Origin: JAICMB01 sp035295125
GTDB taxonomy: Bacteria; Acidobacteriota; Terriglobia; Bryobacterales; Bryobacteraceae
Direction of reading: 5' to 3'
Assembly: GCA_035295125.1 (NCBI GenBank)
Contig: DATGJP010000120.1
Coordinates: forward strand, 62,001-126,000
Length of the DNA stretch: 64,000 bases
This document shows positions 34,183 to 41,002 of the stretch, in pieces. Every line of letters starts with the position of its first letter. The stretch's first letter is position 1. A program made the translations under genes and the position numbers. The notes below the pieces were generated by a model, which was not told where the DNA came from, ran no database searches, and saw nothing but the letters and a program-made list of their open reading frames with translations.

Positions 34183-34671
34183 TTACGGATGGGTCGGAGC
34201 CTTTTTTGTTGGCGGCCCCGACAAAACGTGAACGTCGGCGATTTCGCACGCCTTTTTGAGCGACCGTAATCGACGTCCGATCTCATATCGAAACATCGCC
34301 CCCACGATCGGTGTAAGCACTCGAAGATGAGGCTGAATCTGAAACGAATACACGAAGGCTACCTCCGTTCGATTCGCCTCGATCGAGTGAAAAATCCACG
34401 AGGCCGCAAATCGCTTGAGTATCCACGGACCCTTCGTCATCTTCACCGCGACCACTCTCGGAGGCTCGTACGAAACATATTCCGTTTCCATGCCCATTCC
34501 GAACCAGGCGACACACCAGCTCCGAGTGCCGACACCGAGCGCGCCGTCGTTGCCCAGCAAAATCGCTTCACGAAGGAAGGGATCCCACGCCAAGCGCTTG
34601 GAATAATCCTGGCTGAACACAAAAATGCCATCAGCGGGAGCGTCGATCAATTCCGTAACACCGATTCTCAT
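34183..34671 (-). CDS. SRPBCC-fold protein (polyketide cyclase/START-like)
   Basis: A 162-residue protein; the start is set at ATG 34671, because MRIGVTELIDAPADGIFVF is the standard first strand of the fold. Then come the helix pair (FSQDYSKRLAWDPF), a run of beta strands (VGTRSWCVAWFGMGMETEYVSYEPP, TEVAFVYSFQIQP) and the long C-terminal helix (GAMFRYEIGRRLRSLKKACE). The fold encloses a hydrophobic cavity and binds lipids, polyketides or aromatics. No specific ligand can be read. It is isolated between a gene-free stretch and the repeat copy D region. Confidence 0.8.
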   Translation of the reverse strand: MRIGVTELIDAPADGIFVFSQDYSKRLAWDPFLREAILLGNDGALGVGTRSWCVAWFGMGMETEYVSYEPPRVVAVKMTKGPWILKRFAASWIFHSIEANRTEVAFVYSFQIQPHLRVLTPIVGAMFRYEIGRRLRSLKKACEIADVHVLSGPPTKKAPTHP

Positions 34672-34825
34672 CTTGAGCCAGCCTAACAATTAGCTTTGAT
34701 CATCCGCATCAGTGTGATGGTACTGAACTCAGTTCGGGAATTGACCTGGCATAGAAGGTGGGTGTGTCTTCGCGGAAGCACGTTCTTGACGGCGAACTGA
34801 AGATTCCTTCTCCACTCGCGCCTAT

Positions 34826-34857
34826 GGAAGGTGGCGCAGGCGGTTTCGCCTGCGCAT
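34826..34857 (+). repeat. Dispersed palindromic repeat, copy D
   Basis: GGAAGGTG followed by the perfect palindrome GCGCAGGCGG-TTTC-GCCTGCGC, ending in ATGCC. The left flank matches copies A-C, while the right flank lacks CTTTGG. It lies in the gap between the SRPBCC gene and the PD40 pseudogene. Confidence 0.65.
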
Positions 34858-34887
34858 GCCGCTCTCAAAGACTCTGTCACTGCTAGA

Positions 34888-36669
34888 TCATGGTTTCCCT
34901 AGTGGAACGCGACGCTTAACTTCTTCGATCCAGTTTACGACCAGGTTCAGTTTCGTCGTAGGCGGCACTGTTGGCCTTTTGTGGAGTGCCGCGATGAAGT
35001 GCTGACCATCCGGATAAGGATCGTAACCGCGCGACGGGATGCTGGCAACGTTGCTGGGAAAGGTGAACAGTGCCCGCGGAATGCCGGCCCGGAACGTGTC
35101 GCCTGTTTCGACGTCCACCGCCATCAAGGCTGTAGCAGTGGTATCAGAGGCCCGACTCAAGTAGAAGAGCTCGCGGCCTTTACGGGCCCAGGCAGGATTG
35201 GCACCCCCGGATAAAGAGATACGTTGCTTGTGCCCCGGCCCCGGAAACGCTTGCACGTACACTTCGTTTGCCCCGGTCTCGTTGGAAACATAGGCCATCC
35301 ATTTGCCATCAGGCGAGAATTCAGCGTCCTGCAAAGCGGCCTTCGATTCGAGGACTAATTTGGGCTCGGCAGTCTCACCTGGACGTGGCCTCATCGGCAT
35401 GACCCAGATCTGTCGGAAACTGTCGTCGCTATTAGCCAGGTACATCAGCCATTTTCCATCACGGGACCAGCTTGTCGGTCCTGCCCTGTAGCTCTTCGAA
35501 ACGATAGTTTCTCTTGCTCCTTGCCCATTCACTTGCAGTGACAAAATCGCGCCCGATGGAGCCAGGTACGCAACCTCGCTTCCGTCGGGCGACCAAACGG
35601 GCATGGTCCCAAAGGTGTCCGTCGTCAAACGGGCTGAGGTTCTTCGTGCCAGATCGTAAAGTTCCAAATCATAATTCCCCACATTGCGACCTGGAGGCGA
35701 TTTTCTCGCTACCGCTAGGGCACCGTCAGGAGAGAATCGCACGTAGAAGACAAGATCTCTGAAGTTCAACTCGGTCACTGCTCCGCTCCTGTCTAGACGG
35801 ACCAGGGAGCCCGAGTCCGCGGGATATAGGCCCCCGGTTGCGTATACCAAGGTGCCGGAACGTCCTACCGCAAATTGCCCAATTCCCGAGTCCAGATATA
35901 CGTTGAGCATGTTTACCGACTGCATCACATTGTCAAGCATCGGGACCGGCGTTCCTGAAACGGCTAGTTTGTTTGCATCAAAAGGTAACCCCAGAAGGGT
36001 ACCTCGGCGCAGGAAAAGAAGGTAGCCCTGCGTAAAGTGCGGACTGGCGCCGTCCTTAACGAGCGTACGCGGCGAACCGCCGGGTGGAAGAATTGCGATT
36101 TCAGCGTCGTCTCACTCAGTTGATCGCCGGATCGCAAATAGCAGTGTCTTCCCGTCAGGCATGAATTCAGGTGATGAATAAGCGTGCGCTCTGTCCGCGG
36201 GCGCTTGAAGGACAGTTTTGGGCTCCCCACCGCCGGCGGAGACCTCCTTAAGCGAGTAATTTTCGGAGAAGACGATCAACCCTCCCGCTCCCCACGTGGC
36301 TCCCCAAAAAAGGCCAGCCTGCGCCGAAGCGGTTTTACAGATTGTCAACACCGGTCCGTTACGGATCGGGACCTTCTTCAGTTCGTTGCCCGCAACGAAT
36401 CCGACCCACTCACCATCGGGCGAGAAGAATGGCGCTTCGCCATTCTCCGTCCCCGGGATCGGAACAGCGGCAACCTGATCGAGCGCGCGCCGGTAGAGTT
36501 GTGTGGTCGTTCCGGATTGACCACTGAAGACGAGTACAGCGCCATCGGGAGAGAATGTGGACCGGGTCGACCCACTGTGATCAGTGTGCGAATATGACTC
36601 ATCGCCGCAGCATACTCGGGGTTTAGAAAAGCTGCCCCAATCAGAGCCCCTCAGGTAAGCGTGCGGCCC
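34888..36669 (-). pseudogene. PD40/TolB-type beta-propeller fragment, C-terminal part of a Ser/Thr kinase-like protein
   Basis: One continuous frame of 594 codons is interrupted by a single TGA at 36114-36112. Both sides show PD40 propeller repeats: TFSPDGAVLVFSG, FFSPDGEWVGFVAG, EFMPDGKTLLFAI before the stop, and RFSPDGALAVARK, VWSPDGSEVAYLAP, SWSRDGKWLMYLA, EFSPDGKWMAYVS after it. The TQLYRRALDQ and GGEPKTVL blocks match the propeller half of acidobacterial eukaryote-like Ser/Thr kinases or CadC-type regulators. The N-terminal kinase or DNA-binding domain is missing: the frame simply opens after the stop of the cupin remnant at 36670, with no start codon or ribosome-binding site. I read it as a truncated, decaying gene. 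Confidence 0.75.
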
Positions 36670-37168
36670 TCACGTGTTTGCATGCCGCGCCTCCCACTCG
36701 GGGCTGTTCAGAAACCAGGTATCGTAGAGGTCCTGAACGTCGCGCAAGCTTTCGGGCGCTGTTCCCCTCGCGCGATGCGCGTCAGTTGACGGAAGTATTC
36801 GAAGCGCTCGACTCCCGGCACGATCACGATCAGAAGCTCCGAACGATAACCAGGCAGGGCCGAAAAGGCGTGCGGCGACGCGGCGGGACGACGATCACAT
36901 CACCGCTTTCGGCTCGGACGACTTGCACGCCTGAGAGAACCTCAACCGCCCCATCGAGGCCGTAAAACATCTCCGCCGAACGATCATGGCGATGAGGCCG
37001 CGCACCGTCGACACCCTTCTCCAGGTTGACGCGAACGGTGGACAGCGCGCCCCCGCAAGAGCTGCTGTCCGCGAGGAGCGTCACCTTGGCGGTTTCGCTG
37101 CCAACCACTTCAGCGTCGGACGCGCGGACTATGACAGGACGATCAAATTGAGGAACGATGATGGACAT
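36670..37168 (-). pseudogene. Cupin-domain protein gene with two frameshifts
   Basis: The intact front (112 residues) is a cupin: RPHRHDRSAEMFYGLDGAVEVL gives the metal-binding HxH and glutamate, and GDVIVVPP the second motif. It then leaves frame near 36875. A second frame continues sensibly (AFSALPGYRSELLIVIVPGVERFEYFRQL), and after a second shift near 36770 a third frame ends it (APESLRDVQDLYDTWFLNS, stop at 36670). Both shifts are net -1. Restored, the protein would have about 165 residues, the usual length of such cupins. It lies 10 bases downstream of the FAD monooxygenase gene, so it was probably part of that operon. Sequencing error is the alternative explanation. Confidence 0.7.
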
Positions 37169-37178
37169 GGGGCTCTCG

Positions 37179-38663
37179 TTAATTCGCGATGTGGACTGGT
37201 ACTGCGGGGCTGACCTGCTTCTCCAAAAGCGATCGCACCGACTCTAAGGCAGAGTCGCCACCTTGAGCACTTGCATATGCGATATAGCCATCCGGCCGGA
37301 CGAGCGTGATACCGGGGCGAGCAGTGGTTCTCAGCTCGAGAACATCGGGGAAGGTTCCGAGGAACTCGTTTCCTGCCCGGCCGAAGGTCCCCTCGCCATC
37401 GTTGATGAAAAGGAGAAAGTGGCTGCCAATGCCATTGCCGCCGCGAATAGAGTCTTCGAAATACCGTTTCCCTGGACCTTCGACGATCGGGCTTCCGTGG
37501 TAGTCGACGCCCAGCTCAGAAAGCCTTTGAACGAACGCGTGCTGGAAGGGAGTCAGGCGAGACACCATCGGGATAAAGGTATCGCGAAGGAGTTGGGCGA
37601 ACTTATTCGGTGTTCCCATCACCTTGGTCAATCTGTCTGTGGTCTCAATCACACCCTTGATCACCGGCAGTCGTTCCGCCTCATAGCTCGCGAGCAACTC
37701 TTCACTACCGTGACCGCGAAGGAAAAGGTCGAGCTTCCATGCCAGATTCCAAACGTCATGAAGCCCGGTATTCATCCCCTGCCCGCCAAAAGGGCTATGA
37801 ATGTGAGCGGCATCCCCTGCTATAAACATGGATCCCTTGCGCAAGTGCGCCGCGTTCCTATGATGGATCCGAAAGTAGGTGCTCCAGTGAAGCGCGCGTG
37901 CCTCAAGTCCATCCGGCGCCCGTTCAGCCAGTATCTTTCGCACAAGCTCCATCGTGGGCGCATCGCCTTGGGGTTCCGCAATAGTTGCGACGATTCTCCG
38001 CCGCTGCGCGCTCATCGGAAAAATGGCGACTGGCCCTAATTCGCTGGGGCATAGCTGCAATTCATCGGCAGGAAGCACATCGTTCGTTTCGACGTCTGCC
38101 AGCATGAAGGAGTCGTGATATTCTCCTCCTTCGAGCTGGAGATCTAACGCATGCCGGACCATGCTGTGAGCGCCATCACAGCCGACCACGAATAATGCAT
38201 TGAGCTCCGCCGATTGGCCAGCACGCTCCGAGGTCACTTTGACGTAACCATCCTGCGGAGATGCGGAAATGAAGCTGGTGCCGTATTCGACATCTCCACC
38301 TCGGCTGCGGAGCTTATCAAGGAGAAGCTTTTCCGTGACGTCCTGGGGAACCATTGCAACAAACGAGTAAGGAGTTTCCTCGGGAGCAAACCGCATGCGG
38401 GCGAGTGTGCGTCCAGTGGTTATAACGGCGACATTTGTCACGCGGTTAGCCTTTTCGAGAAATGGAGGCACGACTCCCGCCATATCGAAGATCTCGAGAG
38501 TACGGGGAAAGATTGCAAGAGCCTTCGAATGTTCGGATTGCCCTGAGTGCGCCTCAATCAACTTGAAGCGGATACCACGGCGCGCGCACTCGTTTGCAAG
38601 GAACAATCCGACCGGGCCGGCTCCGACGATCAAAATATCCGTCCGAATCCCTGAACCTGACAT
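37179..38663 (-). CDS. FAD-dependent aromatic-type monooxygenase
   Basis: A 494-residue flavoprotein of the PheA/TfdB-FAD_binding_3 type. The N-terminal Rossmann motif ILIVGAGPVGLFLANECARRG (10-30) binds the ADP part of FAD. A DG motif (VVGCDGAHSMVRH, near 165) serves FAD and NADPH contacts, and GDAAHIHSPFGGQGMNTGLHD (near 290) is the second FAD motif. A thioredoxin-like C-terminal domain of reduced size follows. Enzymes of this class hydroxylate phenols, polyketides or antibiotics with NAD(P)H and O2. The substrate is unknown. A decayed cupin gene follows directly, and carboxymuconolactone-decarboxylase-family genes lie upstream, which suggests an aromatic or quinone-related context. Confidence 0.9.
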   Translation of the reverse strand: MSGSGIRTDILIVGAGPVGLFLANECARRGIRFKLIEAHSGQSEHSKALAIFPRTLEIFDMAGVVPPFLEKANRVTNVAVITTGRTLARMRFAPEETPYSFVAMVPQDVTEKLLLDKLRSRGGDVEYGTSFISASPQDGYVKVTSERAGQSAELNALFVVGCDGAHSMVRHALDLQLEGGEYHDSFMLADVETNDVLPADELQLCPSELGPVAIFPMSAQRRRIVATIAEPQGDAPTMELVRKILAERAPDGLEARALHWSTYFRIHHRNAAHLRKGSMFIAGDAAHIHSPFGGQGMNTGLHDVWNLAWKLDLFLRGHGSEELLASYEAERLPVIKGVIETTDRLTKVMGTPNKFAQLLRDTFIPMVSRLTPFQHAFVQRLSELGVDYHGSPIVEGPGKRYFEDSIRGGNGIGSHFLLFINDGEGTFGRAGNEFLGTFPDVLELRTTARPGITLVRPDGYIAYASAQGGDSALESVRSLLEKQVSPAVPVHIAN

Positions 38664-38744
38664 GCCGCATTCTCCTCTCGAAAAACCGTGCCTTTGCTGC
38701 CTTATTAGAATCGCGGTAAGGGCAGAAGTTGCAGTTCAGAGGGG

Positions 38745-39326
38745 TTAATCCCGGCTGGAAGCGCCCCGCGGCGCCGCGGCAAAAGGCTCCGCTCGAAGCC
38801 GCAAACCGTTCGCGAAAAACGACACCGTATGATAGAACCCCACGAGAGCAATCATCTCGAATATCTGCTCCACACTGAAAGCAGTTGCGAGAGCCTTCCA
38901 AAGCTCGTCCGAAATGTCGGTGCTATCGTGCAATTCATCGACCAGGCGGATGAGTAACTGTTCTTCGCCGCTCCAGATCGGGTCATTCCCGTCGCCCTCT
39001 GCGGTCGCTTGGATCTGCTCCGGAGTGAGCCGCGCGCGTTCACTGAAGAAAGCAACATGCACGCCCCATTCGTAGGTACAGCCGCAGCGTGCGCACGTGC
39101 GATCGATGATAATTTCCCGATGGCGTAAAGACAGGGGGCCGCGGTCGAGAAGGCTGCCGGCTCGGAAACGCTCGTAGATGCGGGGGACGCGAGCGAGAGT
39201 TGTGAACAACGACAATGGCTCGATTCCGGGCGGCATAATCTTGTCGAAAATCGCCTGCACGTCGGGCGGATAAGGAGCCGGGATCGGATCCACGCGGGGC
39301 GGCCCATCGGGTTTCGTCTTTAGCAT
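38745..39326 (-). CDS. Carboxymuconolactone decarboxylase-family (AhpD-like) protein
   Basis: A 193-residue helical protein. The AhpD-type redox motif is visible in REIIIDRTCARCGCTYEWGVH (about 70-90), with CxxC and a following histidine, and the helices on both sides (FTTLARVPRIYERFRAG and IFEMIALVGFYHTVSFFANGLRL) match the family. Members act as alkylhydroperoxidases or decarboxylases and often accompany oxygenases. It is 81 bases upstream of the FAD monooxygenase on the same strand, so the two may be cotranscribed. Confidence 0.88.
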   Translation of the reverse strand: MLKTKPDGPPRVDPIPAPYPPDVQAIFDKIMPPGIEPLSLFTTLARVPRIYERFRAGSLLDRGPLSLRHREIIIDRTCARCGCTYEWGVHVAFFSERARLTPEQIQATAEGDGNDPIWSGEEQLLIRLVDELHDSTDISDELWKALATAFSVEQIFEMIALVGFYHTVSFFANGLRLRAEPFAAAPRGASSRD

Positions 39327-39367
39327 GGTCCAATGTTAACGGACACTTTCGTCATCGGTACGACCTA

Positions 39368-39547
39368 TCAACCCAACACGGACGCCAACACCTGAACGCC
39401 GCGGCGCAACTCACCAGGCGCGCAACCCGCGAAGCCAAGAACTAGTCCGCTTGCCGCCCGTAATTCGTCCCTCAACCAGCGCCACAATTCCTTAACGCCG
39501 CGTGGAGGGGCTAGAGGAAGATCCTGGAACTTTGCAGTCTTGGCCAT
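39368..39547 (-). pseudogene. MocR/PdxR-type regulator reduced by internal deletion
   Basis: A 59-codon frame in the otherwise empty gap between the two CMD-family genes. Its first half (LPLAPPRGVKELWRWLRDEL) resembles the start of the GntR-type winged helix in MocR regulators. Its second half (GLVLGFAGCAPGELRRGV, ending QVLASVLG) resembles the last residues of their aminotransferase domain. The roughly 400 residues between are absent, as if removed by one in-frame deletion after RAAS. The similar frame continues upstream of the ATG. MocR regulators are usually divergent from the gene they control, here the CMD-family gene at 39631. Confidence 0.55.
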
Positions 39548-39630
39548 GAGTGGACCAGTCCATATTTCGATTATGGTCCGCTCCGCAGGCCATTTCGCGA
39601 CATCTCTAAAGCAGAGGTGATGAAACTAAC

Positions 39631-40134
39631 ATGCAACCACGTTTGGAATTCGACAAAATTGCTCCCGATGCGTTCCGGGCTATGGCGGCGCTGCAGTCGT
39701 ACGTGACAAACTCCGGGCTTGAGCATGAGTTGATAGCCCTGGTTAAGCTTCGGGCATCGCAAGTCAACGGTTGTGCTTACTGCATCGACATGCATACCAA
39801 GGACGCCCGCGCGAATGGTGAATCCGAACAGCGCCTGTATAGTCTGTCGGTCTGGCGCGATGCTCCGTTCTACACGGATCGTGAGCGGGCGGCGCTCGAG
39901 TGGACCGAGGCTGTCACTCTGATCAGCAATGGCCAAACAGCCGACGAATTATACGAGCGCGTGCGTCAACGCTTCACCGAAAAAGAGCTGGTGACTCTCA
40001 CGATGGGCATTATCGCTATTAACGGCTGGAATCGCCTCTGCATTCCTTTCAGAGCGGTTCCAGGAGACTACCAGCCGAAGCCAGTGCATGCATCCGCGGC
40101 TCAGACAACCTTCCAGCCCAGCCAAACCAGGTAG
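39631..40134 (+). CDS. AhpD-like carboxymuconolactone decarboxylase-family protein
   Basis: A 167-residue protein with a clear AhpD core: LVKLRASQVNGCAYCIDMHTKDA (38-60) holds the CxxC and the histidine four residues on, followed by DRERAALEWTEAVTLI and FTEKELVTLTMGIIAINGWNRL. These are the family's conserved helices. Such proteins reduce peroxides using lipoyl or thiol partners; in many soil bacteria they are controlled by divergent MocR or TetR regulators. The former regulator appears deleted to a stub at 39368-39547. A short ORF on the minus strand overlaps its last 34 bases. Confidence 0.9.
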   Translation: MQPRLEFDKIAPDAFRAMAALQSYVTNSGLEHELIALVKLRASQVNGCAYCIDMHTKDARANGESEQRLYSLSVWRDAPFYTDRERAALEWTEAVTLISNGQTADELYERVRQRFTEKELVTLTMGIIAINGWNRLCIPFRAVPGDYQPKPVHASAAQTTFQPSQTR

Positions 40135-40412
40135 GGAGAGCGATCCGACTCTCCGCAAAGGGTGCCTGCGGAACTGAAGAAACGGCAGTTCCGAGCCAGG
40201 AAGGAGTTGCATTCCATGGCGTGTACCGTTGAGGTAGCCGCCACCTCATCGGCTACGCAGCAAATGGTGCAGAGAACTGTATTCCGCTCACGGCCAGTCA
40301 GCACGTCCACGTGCGGCTGAAGTTGATCAGCCGTAAATCCAGCAAAGATCGCATTCACGAGGGAGTGAATGCGATTGAAATCGAGCCGTTCCTGCGCGTG
40401 CCAGCGTGGCAT
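40101..40412 (-). CDS. Hypothetical short ORF, possibly a gene remnant
   Basis: A frame of 103 residues beginning MPRWHAQERLDFNRIHSLV, with a central run QPHVDVLTGRERNTVLC that looks protein-like, and a less convincing end overlapping the CMD-family gene. Four cysteines cluster in VLCTICC and MECNSF. No ribosome-binding site is seen and I recognise no family. It may be a fragment of a once longer gene in this decaying zone. Confidence 0.3.
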   Translation of the reverse strand: MPRWHAQERLDFNRIHSLVNAIFAGFTADQLQPHVDVLTGRERNTVLCTICCVADEVAATSTVHAMECNSFLARNCRFFSSAGTLCGESDRSPYLVWLGWKVV

Positions 40413-41002
40413 AGGTTAATGAATTCGTCAGCCGACCTGGTTCCCGGGTTGCCACTCCACTTCCAGGCGATCAGGTTATGCAATTGATATCGCCGCGGGG
40501 ACTGGGAACCTTTACCACCACTGGACCTAAGGCGACCGCAAAGGACGGGCTTTTACACTTCTTAACAGAGCACAGCGGATCCTCCGTCTATAAGCGTACT
40601 TTCCCGGCCTTCCGTCCGACCCGATGTACTGTGTCCGCGATTGATTCGTGAAGTTCAACAGACTGCGTAGCGATCCCTTTCTCCAACACTCGTACCGCCG
40701 ACGGATTGGGCTTACACTGTTGTGTCGCCATCGGCGGAGTCATCGCGCCCTCCACTTCCAGTCGGCAACCTCGTCGTGATGGAAACCTGAAATGGAAAGT
40801 CGCCACCGTCTGGCGCTCCCGCCCGTTCTGCCGCCGGCCTTGAACGCCAATAGACCCTTCGTCAGGACTGTTACGGATATCCGCCGATCGGGTCTGGGCC
40901 GACAGGCGGCCCATAGAGGCGCACACGAGAACTGTTTCCAGATGCTGAATAGTAGGCCGGCCCGTCCAATTGTGAGAGCCGCACGACTAATCTGGTGTAT
41001 AT
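40413..41002. other. 590-base stretch without a recognisable gene
   Basis: Only short frames without ribosome-binding sites are seen: a 57-codon plus frame from 40477 and a minus frame ending at 40588 whose last 50 residues (NPSAVRVLEKGIATQSVEL within) look protein-like but match nothing I know. Base composition is closer to the decayed zone on the left than to the GH9 gene on the right. It probably holds eroded coding remains plus the GH9 promoter. Confidence 0.4.

Noticed and set aside
36112..36114. Recoding of the in-frame TGA as selenocysteine
   Set aside because: The codon falls in a propeller loop with no redox context and no SECIS-like hairpin directly downstream; truncation and decay nearby make nonsense mutation simpler.
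40588..40926. Minus-strand frame of 112 codons
   Set aside because: No ribosome-binding site and no recognisable domain; only the last 50 residues look protein-like, so it is described with the gene-free stretch.
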